A DNA stretch of 64,000 nucleotides from Achromobacter sp. MFA1 R4 (GCF_900156745.1 NZ_LT707065.1:1488001-1552000), one strand, 5' to 3'; shown: positions 37,917 to 47,577, counted from the first letter of the stretch. The notes: a model not told the origin generated them from the letters alone. A program made the numbers and translations.

Positions 37917-38594
37917 TCAGACCCGATACGCCTGGGCGAGCCGCTCGTAGTTGTTTTTCAGGATGATGCCCGCGTAGTACACGTGTTCGCGCATCAGGTC
38001 CTCGGCCCGCGCGCCGTCGCGGGCGATGATGGCGCTTACGATACGATGGTGATCGTCGTGTGAGCGCAGGATGATGCCGTGGTCCTCCCACAGGATGATC
38101 CGGTCGGAGGCATACGGAATCGCCTGCGCCTGCGTCGCGAACCGCCTCACCCACGGATTGCCCGCCGCCTCCAGGATGGCGTTATGCAACGTGATGTTCA
38201 CCTGCTGGTACGGCAGGTGATCGTCGGGCAGCAGCTCGCCTTTGGCGAGAATCCGGTCGCCCTCGTCCAGGCAATTCTTCAGCACCGCCACCGCGTCGTT
38301 CGACAGTCCGCGCTGCGCCGCCTGGCGGCAGGCCAGGCCTTCCAACGCGGCTCGCACTTCATACGCCGCCACGATCTCCCCGATGTCATAGGCCCGCACG
38401 GTGTAGCCGCGTTTGGGCAGGTGTTCCAGCAGCCCCTCGTTGCCCAGCGTGGCGAGCGCCGCGCGTACGGGCGTGCGCGATACCCCCAATTTCTCGGCCA
38501 GCGGGATTTCTTCCAGCCGCGCGCCCGGGCTGAATTTGCCGTGGAGCACCCAGTCCCGCAGCGTATCGGTGACATGTTGAGATAGCGTATCCAT
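37917..38594 (-). CDS. GntR-family regulator, FadR/FCD subfamily
   Basis: A 225-residue regulator. The N-terminal winged helix (TDTLRDWVLHGKFSPGARLEE, then EKLGVSRTPVRAALATLGNEGLL) is followed by an all-helical FCD domain with metal-ligand-like residues (NITLHNAIL, DDHHRIVSAI). The ATG at 38594 is chosen over a frame running through the promoter. A TGTATACA palindrome lies 8 bases upstream of its start and another in front of the divergent SDR gene, so it probably represses itself and the SDR-ABC cluster until the substrate or its CoA ester appears. Confidence 0.92.
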   Translation of the reverse strand: MDTLSQHVTDTLRDWVLHGKFSPGARLEEIPLAEKLGVSRTPVRAALATLGNEGLLEHLPKRGYTVRAYDIGEIVAAYEVRAALEGLACRQAAQRGLSNDAVAVLKNCLDEGDRILAKGELLPDDHLPYQQVNITLHNAILEAAGNPWVRRFATQAQAIPYASDRIILWEDHGIILRSHDDHHRIVSAIIARDGARAEDLMREHVYYAGIILKNNYERLAQAYRV

Positions 38595-38601
38595 GCGCCA
38601 A

Positions 38602-38610
38602 TTGTATACA
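38602..38610. promoter_or_regulatory. Candidate GntR operator next to the gntR start
   Basis: TTGTATACA contains the perfect palindrome TGTATACA (38603-38610), which matches the GTATAC core of FadR-type operators. It is 8 bases from the GntR start codon, suggesting autoregulation. A half-site (GAATACAT) follows at 38615-38622. Confidence 0.65.
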
Positions 38611-38720
38611 TGAAGAATACATGCGGATGCCACTAAGATCGCACCCCCAGGGCTTCCCCTAGTGAATTCGCTGTAAATCGAACGTCGTTTAGGGTAACCA
38701 CCTATACCTGCGCCCAGGCC

Positions 38721-38730
38721 ATGTATACAT
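38721..38730. promoter_or_regulatory. Candidate GntR operator in front of the SDR-ABC cluster
   Basis: ATGTATACAT is a perfect 10-bp palindrome with the same TGTATACA core as the site at 38603-38610, 119 bp away. It lies 70 bases upstream of the SDR start at 38800. The paired identical sites support a shared regulator, inferred to be the divergent GntR protein. Confidence 0.65.
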
Positions 38731-38799
38731 AATCGCAAAAAATTAAATCGGCGATCGACGTCATACCCATGGCGGACGCCTCGCCACCGAGGAGACAGC

Positions 38800-39594
38800 A
38801 TGTCCAATGTATCCAAGCCGGATGCTCCCGGCCCCGCTTCCCGACTCGCGCTCGTGACCGGCGGTGGCGGCGGTATCGGGGCCACCATCTGCCACGAACT
38901 GGCCCAGGCCGGCCTGCGTGTGGTGGTGTCGGACGTGGACCCGAAGCGCGCGAGCCGCGTGGCCGACGAGCTGGGTGCGCCGCATGCGGCGCACGCCTTC
39001 GACGTCAGCGACGAGGCGGCCGTCGAGGGCGCGTTTGAGCAGATCGAAAGTCAGCACGGCCCCATCGCCGTGCTGGTCAGCGCGGCCGGACTGCTGCTGT
39101 TCCAGGAAAACGGCGAACGGCCGCTCATCAAGGACACGTCGCTCGACATCTGGGAACGCAGCTTTGCCGTGAATGCACGCGGCGTGTTCCTGTGCGGACG
39201 CGCCTACCTGCGCCGGCGCGAAGCCGCTCCGCTGCAGCACGGCCGGATCATCACCTTCACCTCGGTTGCCGCGCAACTCGGCGGCTACCGCTCCAGCGCC
39301 TCGTACATTGCGGCCAAATCGGCCGTAATGGGCCTGACCAAGGCCATGGCGCGCGAAGCCGCCCATCTGGGCATCACGGTCAACGGCATCGCGCCCGGAC
39401 TGATCGACACCGACATGCTGCGCAGCACCGTCACCAGCAGCGGCGCGCTGGCCGCGGCCGCGCAGGCCATCCCGCTGGGCCGCATCGGCACCGTGGGGGA
39501 CGTTGCCGCAGCGGTGCGGTTTCTCGCTTCGGAGGAGGCGGGATACATCACCGGCAGCGTCATCGACGTGAACGGCGGATACCGCATGCAGTAA
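38800..39594 (+). CDS. Short-chain dehydrogenase/reductase (SDR)
   Basis: A 264-residue classical SDR: TGGGGGIGA near residue 22, Asp in SDVDPK (NAD preference), catalytic Ser in FTSVAAQLGG and SYIAAK (Tyr-x-x-x-Lys). The usual NNAG is SAAG (VLVSAAGLLLF), a small departure. First gene of the GntR-controlled set, and 81 bases before the receptor gene. It probably oxidises a ring or side-chain alcohol of the imported compound. Confidence 0.9.
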   Translation: MSNVSKPDAPGPASRLALVTGGGGGIGATICHELAQAGLRVVVSDVDPKRASRVADELGAPHAAHAFDVSDEAAVEGAFEQIESQHGPIAVLVSAAGLLLFQENGERPLIKDTSLDIWERSFAVNARGVFLCGRAYLRRREAAPLQHGRIITFTSVAAQLGGYRSSASYIAAKSAVMGLTKAMAREAAHLGITVNGIAPGLIDTDMLRSTVTSSGALAAAAQAIPLGRIGTVGDVAAAVRFLASEEAGYITGSVIDVNGGYRMQ

Positions 39595-39675
39595 GGGTCA
39601 AGGACGGGCTGGCCGTCAACGTAGCAAAGCGTCATCCACCAAAGACGCGCATCCAAAAAAAACGGGAGACAAAGC

Positions 39676-40890
39676 ATGAAACAACGTCGTCGCTATGCGG
39701 CCGCAGCCGCGCTTTGCGCGCTGGCCTTTTCGGCCGTCGCGCAGTCGCAGCAGGAACCTGGGATCACGGACAAGACCATCAAGATCGGCGTCTTTGCGCC
39801 GCTGTCGGGCAGCGGCATGGCCTATGGCTTTGACGTGCTGAACGCGGCCAAGATGTGGTACGCCAAGGTCAACAAGGAAGGCGGCGTGAACGGCCGCCAG
39901 ATCGAACTGGTCGTCGAAGACGACCGCTGCAATGCCAACGATCTGGTCGCCGCGGTCAAGAAGCTGACCGAGCAGGACAAGGTCTTTCTGCTGAACGGCG
40001 GTTCCTGCTCGGCAGCCGTCGTCGCGTCGCGCGAATACATCGAGCGCGAAAAAGTGCCGCTGGTCATGTTGAACGCTTCGGGCGACGGGGCGCTCTATCC
40101 GCCGTCCAAGTACATCTACGGCGCCTTCTCCATCTCGCAGCACGCCGTCGGCGGGTCGATGGTGCAGTTCGCCTCCGAACACCTGAAAGCGAAGAAGATC
40201 GGCTACATCAATCACGACGACGCCTACGGCGGCTGGAATCTGGAGGCCGCCCAAGCGCAGGCCAAGCAGCTGGGCGATCCGGCGTTGCAGGTGCAGTCGG
40301 TGAACCCGAACATCACCGATGTGACGGCGCCCATGCTGAAGATCCGTGCCGCCAATCCCGATGTCCTGCTGCTGACCACCTACGCCCGCCCCGCCGCGCT
40401 CATCATCAAGAAGGCGCACGAGCTGGGCTGGAACAAGCCCATCGTACTGGCGGTCAACGGCACCGCGGACCTCAAGCAGCTTGTGGAAAACGTCGGCAAC
40501 AAGGATGCCTTCAAGAATGTCTATATCCAGGACGTGCTGGCCGACCTGCCGGGCGGACCGAAGCTGACGTGGGTATACGACATGTACAAGCAGTCCTATC
40601 CCGACCTCGCCGCCAAGCCCGGACATCCACAGACCTACATGCCCTATGGCCTGCCGCCCGCGATGGCAGTCGTGAACGCGCTGAAGGCGGCCGGCCCGCA
40701 ACCCACGCGCGAAAAAGTGCTGCAGGCGCTGGAAACCATGAAATTCGATTCCGGCGTGATGGCGGGACCCATCGAATTCGGCCCGGGCGACCGGGCGGCG
40801 CAGGAAGCAGCCATCTACATCAAGTTCGACGGTTCGACCATGACACTCGTACCCGGCGCCTTCAAGAGCACCTGGAAGTACCAGCAGTAA
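39676..40890 (+). CDS. Branched-chain-type ABC transporter substrate-binding protein
   Basis: A 404-residue periplasmic receptor with a signal peptide (MKQRRRYAAAAALCALAFSAVAQS). The mature protein begins GITDKTIKIGVFAPLSGSGMAYG and has the two-lobe fold of peripla_BP_6 receptors (VVEDDRCNANDLVAAVKKL, IKKAHELGWNKPIVL). GGGAGA precedes the ATG. It heads a complete LivHMGF set. Its long form and acidic binding cleft landmarks resemble receptors for aromatic or other carboxylates rather than leucine, but the ligand is not defined. Confidence 0.92.
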   Translation: MKQRRRYAAAAALCALAFSAVAQSQQEPGITDKTIKIGVFAPLSGSGMAYGFDVLNAAKMWYAKVNKEGGVNGRQIELVVEDDRCNANDLVAAVKKLTEQDKVFLLNGGSCSAAVVASREYIEREKVPLVMLNASGDGALYPPSKYIYGAFSISQHAVGGSMVQFASEHLKAKKIGYINHDDAYGGWNLEAAQAQAKQLGDPALQVQSVNPNITDVTAPMLKIRAANPDVLLLTTYARPAALIIKKAHELGWNKPIVLAVNGTADLKQLVENVGNKDAFKNVYIQDVLADLPGGPKLTWVYDMYKQSYPDLAAKPGHPQTYMPYGLPPAMAVVNALKAAGPQPTREKVLQALETMKFDSGVMAGPIEFGPGDRAAQEAAIYIKFDGSTMTLVPGAFKSTWKYQQ

Positions 40891-40957
40891 ACCCGCGGCC
40901 CATCACGGGCCGTGCCCGCGCGGTGGCGCAGCATCGCGCGGGCGGCCGGAGAACATC

Positions 40958-41860
40958 ATGAGCTTTGCCGATATCTGGTTGTTCCTGCAGCAGGGGGTGC
41001 TGTCAGGGTTGGTGACGGGCAGCGTCTATGCGCTGCTGGCCGTCGCCGTCGTCATCATTTTCAAGACCACCGATGTGCCGAATTTCGCCCAGGGCGAGAT
41101 CTTCATGGTGGGGGGCTATATCGCGCTTTTCCTGATCCTGGTGATGGGCTGGCCGTACCTGGCGGTCATCCCCGTCACGCTCGCCGCGGTGGCCATGCTG
41201 TCTGGCCTCTTCCAACGCGTGGTCATGGAACGCGTCATCGCGTCCAAGGGCGTGGGCGTGCAGATGGTGATCGCCACCCTCGGGCTGGCGTATGCCCTAA
41301 AGGGGCTGGTACGGACGTCGGGACTGGGCGACACGCCCCGCTCCCTGCCGCCGCTGGCGCCGACCGACGCCGTCATCATCGGCGACGCCGTGCTCACGCG
41401 GCTGGATCTGCTGATCTTTGCCGTCGCGGTCACCGTCATGCTGCTGCTCTTCGGGATGTTCGCCTACACGCGCGTCGGCCGGGCCATGCGCGCCGTGGGC
41501 ATGAACCCCAAGGCCGCGCGGCTGGCGGGCGTGAACCTGACACGGATCCGCATGATGGTATGGGCGCTTTCCGGCCTGATCTCGGCCGTTGCGGCGCTGC
41601 TCATCACGCCCAAGATCCTTATTACGCCGGACATCGGCCACATCGCCATCCTGGCCTACGCGGCCGCGATCGTGGGCGGCATCACCAGCCTGCCCGGCGC
41701 AGTGGTCGGCGGCTTCGTGATCGGCATCGCCGAGAACCTGGTTGGACTGTTCATTTCCACCAATGCCATCGTGGTGGCGCCCTTCGTGGCAATCATGGTC
41801 GTGCTGCTGGTGCGTCCGCAAGGGCTGCTGGGCGGAAAACTGCAGGTGAAAAAAGTATGA
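40958..41860 (+). CDS. livH: Branched-chain-type ABC transporter permease, LivH family
   Basis: A 300-residue membrane protein. SGLVTGSVYALLAVAVVIIFKTTDVPNFAQGEIFMVGGYIA is the LivH start; the coupling loop is AAIVGGITSLPGAVVGGFV near residue 235. It overlaps the next gene (ATGA at 41857). Confidence 0.92.
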   Translation: MSFADIWLFLQQGVLSGLVTGSVYALLAVAVVIIFKTTDVPNFAQGEIFMVGGYIALFLILVMGWPYLAVIPVTLAAVAMLSGLFQRVVMERVIASKGVGVQMVIATLGLAYALKGLVRTSGLGDTPRSLPPLAPTDAVIIGDAVLTRLDLLIFAVAVTVMLLLFGMFAYTRVGRAMRAVGMNPKAARLAGVNLTRIRMMVWALSGLISAVAALLITPKILITPDIGHIAILAYAAAIVGGITSLPGAVVGGFVIGIAENLVGLFISTNAIVVAPFVAIMVVLLVRPQGLLGGKLQVKKV

Positions 41861-42858
41861 ACAACAAGATCGATCGCGTCCTGCTGGCGCTCATGGCCAT
41901 CGTGCTGGCCGCGCTTCCGTTCCTGGCAAGCGGCTATGTCGTCTACGTCGTCAATCTGCTGATGGTGTTCGTCGTGCTTGCGCTGGGCCTGCACCTGGTC
42001 ATCGGCGAGACCGGGCAGTTTGCGCTGTCGCACGCGGCCTTCTATGGCGTGGGCATCTATACCGCCGGCCTCATCAACAACCTTTGGCATCCGCCGTTCT
42101 TCATCTCGATCGTCGCGGGCGGATTGCTGGCCGCCGCCCTGGGCTACCTGATCGGCGCGCTGGCGCTGCGCATGCGGGACATCTATCTGGCGCTGTCCAC
42201 GTTCGCATTCGGTGAAGCCATGCAATGGGTGTTCCTGAACTGGCAGTCGGTCACCAACGGATCCAATGGGTTCCGCATATCGCCGGCCACCCTGTTCGGC
42301 TACGAACTGGTGTCGGACGTGAAGGCCTACCCGTTCGTGGTGTTGATCGCTGCGCTTTTGCTGTGGGCCACCGTGGCGTTGTCGCGTTCGCAACTGGGGT
42401 CGGCCTTTCGCGCCGTGCGCGAGAGCGACATCGCGGCGCAGGCGATGGGCGTGAACGTCAACGCCATCAAGCGGACCGCCTTCACCTTGTCCGCCGCCTA
42501 TGCCGGCATCGCCGGCGGCATGTACACGTTGTTTGCGTCGTTCATCCACCCCGAGAGCCTGGGATTCCAGACCACCATCCTGATCCTGACCATGGTCGTG
42601 GTCGGCGGGATTGGATCGGTGCGCGGCTCGATTGCCGGCGCGCTGGCCTTCGGCCTGATCTCCGAGTTGCTGCGGCAGGCGCTTTCGTTCCAGGAGATCA
42701 TCTACGGCTTCATCCTGATGGGCTTCATGATGTTCGCGCCCAAGGGCCTGTTCGCCAGCCGTGCGGCGCGTCGCGCGCCGCCGCCGGCCGCGCCCTTGCC
42801 GGCGGCCTCGCGGGCCTCGGCCACCGCATCCAAGTCCACGCAAAGGAGCGCAGCATGA
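41857..42858 (+). CDS. livM: Branched-chain-type ABC transporter permease, LivM family
   Basis: A 333-residue membrane protein of usual LivM length. ETGQFALSHAAFYGVGIYTAG and the loop GGIGSVRGSIAGALAFGLI are signature stretches. Its C-terminal tail (RRAPPPAAPLPAASRASATASK) is Ala/Pro-rich and likely cytoplasmic and disordered. Start and stop overlap the neighbouring genes as ATGA. Confidence 0.92.
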   Translation: MNNKIDRVLLALMAIVLAALPFLASGYVVYVVNLLMVFVVLALGLHLVIGETGQFALSHAAFYGVGIYTAGLINNLWHPPFFISIVAGGLLAAALGYLIGALALRMRDIYLALSTFAFGEAMQWVFLNWQSVTNGSNGFRISPATLFGYELVSDVKAYPFVVLIAALLLWATVALSRSQLGSAFRAVRESDIAAQAMGVNVNAIKRTAFTLSAAYAGIAGGMYTLFASFIHPESLGFQTTILILTMVVVGGIGSVRGSIAGALAFGLISELLRQALSFQEIIYGFILMGFMMFAPKGLFASRAARRAPPPAAPLPAASRASATASKSTQRSAA

Positions 42859-43619
42859 GCACCCATCCCTACCTGGACGTGCAGGGCCTGACGGTGAAGT
42901 TCGGCGGCCTGACCGCCATCAACGGGCTGTCCATGCAGGTGGAGCGTGGGCGCATCCATGCGCTGATCGGACCGAACGGCGCCGGCAAGTCCACCACCTT
43001 CAATTGCATATCGCGCTACTACCGCCCCACGAGCGGCAGCATCCGGTTCGATGGCGCTGACATCACGAGCAAGAAGCCCCATGAGATGGCGGCGCTGGGC
43101 GTGGCGCGCACGTTCCAGAACCTGGAGCTTTTCGGCGCCCTCAGTGTGCGCGAGAACGCGCTGCTGGGCACGTACGCGCACGGCGCCAACACCGCCGGGA
43201 AGCTGTTGCGGCCGGCAGCCGCCGAGGCCCGCGAACGGGTCGAGCACCTGCTCGAGCGCGTGGGGCTGGCCGACTTCCTGGACACGCCTGCGTGCAGCCT
43301 GGACTTCGGGCGCCAGAAGATGCTGGAACTGGCGCGTGCCCTGGCCATATCGCCCCGGCTGCTGCTGCTGGACGAGCCCGCGGCGGGCCTGCGCAACCGG
43401 GAAATCGAAACGCTCGACCGGCTCCTGAGCGAGCTATGCGAGCGTGACGGCATCACCGTGCTGCTGGTGGAACACGTGATGCAACTGGTGATGTCGATAT
43501 CGGATCGCATCACCGTCATGTCGTTTGGCGAAAAAATCGCTGAAGGCACGCCCGCGGAGGTGCGCAGCAACCCCCGCGTCATCGAGGCCTATCTGGGCAA
43601 GGGAGCCGCCGGTGGCTGA
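42855..43619 (+). CDS. livG: Branched-chain-type ABC transporter ATPase, LivG family
   Basis: A 254-residue ATPase: Walker A GPNGAGKSTT, Walker B LLLLDEPAAGL, His in LLVEHVMQL. The signature is LDFGRQKML in place of LSGGQ, as is usual for LivG-type subunits. It starts within the livM stop and ends 8 bases inside livF. Confidence 0.93.
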   Translation: MSTHPYLDVQGLTVKFGGLTAINGLSMQVERGRIHALIGPNGAGKSTTFNCISRYYRPTSGSIRFDGADITSKKPHEMAALGVARTFQNLELFGALSVRENALLGTYAHGANTAGKLLRPAAAEARERVEHLLERVGLADFLDTPACSLDFGRQKMLELARALAISPRLLLLDEPAAGLRNREIETLDRLLSELCERDGITVLLVEHVMQLVMSISDRITVMSFGEKIAEGTPAEVRSNPRVIEAYLGKGAAGG

Positions 43620-44331
43620 AATTCTGCTTGAAGTCGATGCGGTGTCGGCCGCCTACGGCAACATCCGTGCATTGCAGGATGTCTCACTGAAGGTGCCCCA
43701 AGGCGCCATCGTGGCGCTGCTGGGCGCCAACGGCGCGGGCAAATCCACCACCTTGAATGTGATTTCACGCCTCGTCGCGCCGACCGCGGGCAGCGTGCGC
43801 TTCGCGGGCGAGCCCATCCATCGCCTGCCCGCCGATGCGATCGTCGGACGCGGGATCGTTCAGGTGCCGGAAGGCCGCGAGATCTTCCGCGAGATGAGCG
43901 TGCGCGAGAACCTGGAAATGGGGGCCTATCTGCGCAACGACCGAGCGGCGGTCCGGCAGGACATGGATATGGTTTGCCAGACCTTTCCTCGCCTGCGCGA
44001 ACGCTTCGAGCAGAAGGCCGCCACGCTTTCCGGCGGCGAACAACAGATGCTGGCGACCGGCCGCGCCATGATGGCGCGGCCCCGCATGATCCTGATGGAC
44101 GAACCGTCGATGGGGCTGTCGCCGCTGGTGGTGGAGCAGATCTTCGACATCATCCTGCGGCTGAACCGGGAACAGGGCATCACGATTCTGCTGGTGGAGC
44201 AGAACGTCAAGCTCGCGCTGTCGGTATCCAGCCACGCGTACATCCTGGAAAACGGCGAGATCGCGCTGGACGGAGAGTCGGCCGCGCTCGCCAGCGACGA
44301 AGGCGTGCAGCGCGCCTATCTTGGCGCCTAG
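43612..44331 (+). CDS. livF: Branched-chain-type ABC transporter ATPase, LivF family
   Basis: A 239-residue ATPase starting at GTG 43612, 8 bases before the livG stop. Walker A is GANGAGKSTT, with the lysine present, in contrast to the LivF at 3407. LSGGEQQML, ILMDEPSMGLSPLVV and VPEGREIF are in place. It completes the second full liv-type importer of the window. Confidence 0.93.
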   Translation: MAEILLEVDAVSAAYGNIRALQDVSLKVPQGAIVALLGANGAGKSTTLNVISRLVAPTAGSVRFAGEPIHRLPADAIVGRGIVQVPEGREIFREMSVRENLEMGAYLRNDRAAVRQDMDMVCQTFPRLRERFEQKAATLSGGEQQMLATGRAMMARPRMILMDEPSMGLSPLVVEQIFDIILRLNREQGITILLVEQNVKLALSVSSHAYILENGEIALDGESAALASDEGVQRAYLGA

Positions 44332-44350
44332 CGCGCCGTAAGGAAAAGCG

Positions 44351-45103
44351 ATGATATCGATGCAAGACAAGCGCGTCCTGGTGACGGGTGCCGGCCGCGG
44401 GCTGGGCGCCGCCATTGCGCAGGGTTTCGCCCGGCAAGGCGCGCGCGTGATCGTGACCGACCTGGACCCGGAGCTCGCCGCAGCGTCGGCGCAGGCCATT
44501 ATCGAGGCTGGCGGCAAGGCCCAAGATGCGGCGCTGGATGTGACCAATGCAGCCGCCGTGCGCGCCTTTGCCGCCGGCTGCGCTGCCAGCCATGGGCCGC
44601 TGGACGTCCTGGTCAACAACGCCGGGATCTCGGCGCGCGCGCCGTTCGACGATCCGCACACGCCGCAAATCTGGGACCGCGTGATGAGCGTGAACCTGCA
44701 AGGCACGTTCAACGTCACGCATGCCTTTGTCGAGCAGCTAAAGGCCACGCGAGGCGCCATCATCAACCTGTGTTCCATCGTGGCCTATGGCTGCGGCATT
44801 TCGACCGCTGGCTATGTCGTGTCCAAGGGGGGAGTGCGCTCGTTCACGGAAGTGCTGGCCCGCGACCTCGCGCCTCACGGCGTCCGGGTCAACGCCGTCG
44901 CCCCAGGGCTGATGGAAACCGAAATGACCGCCGGCCAGCGCGCCCAGGCAGCAGGCACCGACTGGTACATGCGACGCGCCCCCATGGCGCGTGCGGGGCG
45001 TGCCGACGAGATCGTCGGCCCCATCCTGTTCCTGGCCTCCGATCTGGCCAGCTATGTCAATGGCGTGGTGCTGCCGGTGGACGGCGGCTATCTGGCCGTC
45101 TAA
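44351..45103 (+). CDS. Short-chain dehydrogenase/reductase (SDR)
   Basis: A 250-residue SDR: TGAGRGLGAAI near residue 13, TDLDPE after beta-2 (NAD), NNAGISARA, catalytic Ser in LCSIVAYG and GYVVSK (Tyr-x-x-x-Lys). It follows livF by 19 bases and precedes another SDR by 9, so it is in the same transcript. It is a different subgroup from the SDR at 38800. Confidence 0.9.
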   Translation: MISMQDKRVLVTGAGRGLGAAIAQGFARQGARVIVTDLDPELAAASAQAIIEAGGKAQDAALDVTNAAAVRAFAAGCAASHGPLDVLVNNAGISARAPFDDPHTPQIWDRVMSVNLQGTFNVTHAFVEQLKATRGAIINLCSIVAYGCGISTAGYVVSKGGVRSFTEVLARDLAPHGVRVNAVAPGLMETEMTAGQRAQAAGTDWYMRRAPMARAGRADEIVGPILFLASDLASYVNGVVLPVDGGYLAV

Positions 45104-45112
45104 GGAGAAATC

Positions 45113-45841
45113 ATGAGTCTGGGTACGGCAATGGTCACGGGCGGCGCGAGCGGCATGGGCCTGGCGATCGTGGAGCGGTTGGCGCGCGACGGCTTTCGCG
45201 TCGTGATGGCCGATCGCAACGCGGAACTGGCGGACAAGGAATCGCGGGCATTTGCCGACCGGGGGCTGACCGTGGAACATCGCGTCGTGGACCTCGCCGA
45301 CGAGGCCGCCGCGCGCGAACTGGTGCGCGCGTTGCCGCCGCTGGCCGCGCTGGTGAACAACGCGGGGCTCTTTGACGAACGCAAGTTCTTCGACGTCACG
45401 AGCGAAGACTACCGCCGCGTGTTCGACGTCAACCTGCTGGCGGTGGCCACGCTGACGCAGGAGGCCGCGCGGGTCATGCAGCCGGGCGCGAAGATCGTCA
45501 ACATCGCGTCGCGGGCATATCTGGGCGCGAAAAACCATCCCCATTACGTCGCGTCGAAAGCGGCGCTGGTGGGGTACACCCGCGCATGCGCGATGGAGCT
45601 GGCCGAACGCGGCATCCTGGTCAACGCCGTCGCGCCGGGTCTCATCGACACGCCGCTGCTGCGCAACCTGACGCCGGAGCGCATGGCCGCGCAGTTGGCC
45701 CTGCAGCCCACCGGCCGCGCAGGTCGGCCCGAGGACATCGCAAATGCCGTGTCGTTCCTGGCGGCGCCGCACATGGACTTCATCACGGGCCAGGTCATCT
45801 TCGTGGACGGCGGCAAGTCGTTGGGCGGCTCGGGAGCGTAG
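45113..45841 (+). CDS. Short-chain dehydrogenase/reductase (SDR)
   Basis: A 242-residue SDR: TGGASGMGLAI near residue 9, ADRNAE after beta-2, NNAGLFDER, catalytic Ser in IASRAYLG and HYVASK (Tyr-x-x-x-Lys). GGAGAAATC precedes the ATG. It is the third SDR of this cluster and lies five bases before the flavoprotein gene. Confidence 0.9.
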   Translation: MSLGTAMVTGGASGMGLAIVERLARDGFRVVMADRNAELADKESRAFADRGLTVEHRVVDLADEAAARELVRALPPLAALVNNAGLFDERKFFDVTSEDYRRVFDVNLLAVATLTQEAARVMQPGAKIVNIASRAYLGAKNHPHYVASKAALVGYTRACAMELAERGILVNAVAPGLIDTPLLRNLTPERMAAQLALQPTGRAGRPEDIANAVSFLAAPHMDFITGQVIFVDGGKSLGGSGA

Positions 45842-45846
45842 ACAGC

Positions 45847-47553
45847 ATGGACCGCATCGTATGGAACAAGGAAGTGGATGCGCTCGTCGTCGGTTCTGGC
45901 GCGGGCGGCATGGCGGCGGCACTGACGGCGCATGAAGAGGGCCTGGAAGTGCTGCTGGTCGAAAAGACCGACCGCATCGGCGGTTCGACTGCGATATCCG
46001 GCGGCGCGGTTTGGATACCGCTGAACGCGCAGACCGAACAGGCGGGCCACCCGGACAGCATGGACGACGTGTGGACCTACCTGGAGCAGACAGTGGGCAC
46101 GGCGGCGTCGGAGCAAATGAAGCGCGCCTATCTGGACGCGGGTCCGCGCATGATGGATTACCTGGTATCGCGCGGGCTATTGCAGCTTGCCGCGCGCACC
46201 GCCTCGCCGGACTACTACCCCGACCGGCCGGGTGCCGCCATGGGCGGGCGCTCGCTCGACCCGGTTGAATTCGACGGCCGCAAGCTCGGCCGCCACTTTC
46301 GCTTGCTGCGCGACCCGCTGAAAGAGTTCACCGTGCTGGGCGGCATGATGGTCAACATCACGGACGTGCGGCATCTGCTGCGCGCCACGCGTTCGCTCGC
46401 AGCCTGGCGGCACAGTATGGGATTGGTGCTGCGCTATGCCGCCGACCGTGCGCGCGGCTATCACCGGGGCACCCGGCTGCTGCTTGGCAATGCGCTGGCT
46501 GCCCAGTTGTTTCACGGCTTGGCGACGCGCAGCATCGAATACTGGCTGCAGGCCCCTGCGGTGGCGCTGCACCGGGACGCCGCCGGCCGGGTGCAGGGCG
46601 CCGCGGTGTCGCGGGCAGGCAAGACGTTGAACATCCGCACGCGCCGTGGCGTCGTGATGGCGACCGGCGGCTTTCCGTGGGATCCGGCGCGGCGCGCACG
46701 GACCTTTCCCCAGCCGACTGGCGATTGGTCGATGTCGCCCCGCGGCAATACGGGAGATGGCATCCGGCTGTCGGAACAGGCGGGGGCCGCCTTCGGAAGC
46801 GGCCACGCCAGCCCGGCGTTCTGGGCGCCCGTGTCCGTCCTGGACACCGGCGGGGGCACGTCGCTCAATTACCCGCATCTGGTCTGGGACCGCGCCAAAC
46901 CGGGCCTGATTGCCGTCAATGGCGCGGGCGAACGTTTCGTCAACGAGTCGACCTCTTACCATGAGTTCGTGCAGGCCATGTACCGCAGCAATGAGACCAC
47001 GCCCAGCATCCCGGCATTCCTGATCTGCGACCAGCGGTTCATCGATACGTGGGGCCTGGGACTGGCCCTTCCCGGCGGGCGTCCGCGCCAGCACCTGATC
47101 GACCAGGGTTACCTGCTGCAAGCGCGTTCGCTGGCCACGCTGGCCAGCCAGATGGGCGTGCCGGCCGACGCGCTCCAGGCCACCATCGAACGCTACAACC
47201 GGCACGCTTCGCAAGGAACAGACCCGGACTTCGGCAAGGGCGGCACCGCATACAACCGCTACCTTGGCGATCCGGAACACCTGCCGAATCCATGCCTCGC
47301 ACCGCTGGGCGACGGGCCTTATTACGCCGTCAAGGTGTACCCGGGCGACATCGGCACCGCTTGCGGCATTGCGGTCAACGCGCACGCGCAGGCGCTCGAT
47401 CCAGCGGGAGCGCCAATACCCGGACTTTACGTGGCCGGCAACGACATGCAGTCCGTGATGGGCGGCGCGTACCCCGCGCCCGGCATTACGCTCGGCCCCG
47501 CTTTGACTTTTGGCTGGGTGGCTGGACAGCACCTGGCCCATGCGCAACACTGA
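45847..47553 (+). CDS. FAD-dependent dehydrogenase resembling 3-ketosteroid delta-1-dehydrogenase
   Basis: A 568-residue flavoprotein. FAD motif VVGSGAGGMAAALTAHEEG near residue 14, TDRIGGSTAISGGAVWIP, NESTSYHEFV, and the C-terminal GGAYPAPGITLGPALTFGW. This is the arrangement of KstD and fumarate-reductase-like dehydrogenases that remove hydrogens next to a ketone. ATG 45847 is preferred to the in-frame extension that overlaps the SDR. In this context it may introduce a double bond into a cyclic ketone made by the preceding SDRs. Confidence 0.9.
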   Translation: MDRIVWNKEVDALVVGSGAGGMAAALTAHEEGLEVLLVEKTDRIGGSTAISGGAVWIPLNAQTEQAGHPDSMDDVWTYLEQTVGTAASEQMKRAYLDAGPRMMDYLVSRGLLQLAARTASPDYYPDRPGAAMGGRSLDPVEFDGRKLGRHFRLLRDPLKEFTVLGGMMVNITDVRHLLRATRSLAAWRHSMGLVLRYAADRARGYHRGTRLLLGNALAAQLFHGLATRSIEYWLQAPAVALHRDAAGRVQGAAVSRAGKTLNIRTRRGVVMATGGFPWDPARRARTFPQPTGDWSMSPRGNTGDGIRLSEQAGAAFGSGHASPAFWAPVSVLDTGGGTSLNYPHLVWDRAKPGLIAVNGAGERFVNESTSYHEFVQAMYRSNETTPSIPAFLICDQRFIDTWGLGLALPGGRPRQHLIDQGYLLQARSLATLASQMGVPADALQATIERYNRHASQGTDPDFGKGGTAYNRYLGDPEHLPNPCLAPLGDGPYYAVKVYPGDIGTACGIAVNAHAQALDPAGAPIPGLYVAGNDMQSVMGGAYPAPGITLGPALTFGWVAGQHLAHAQH

Positions 47554-47577
47554 CGCCTCTCACAGACAGGGAACCCC

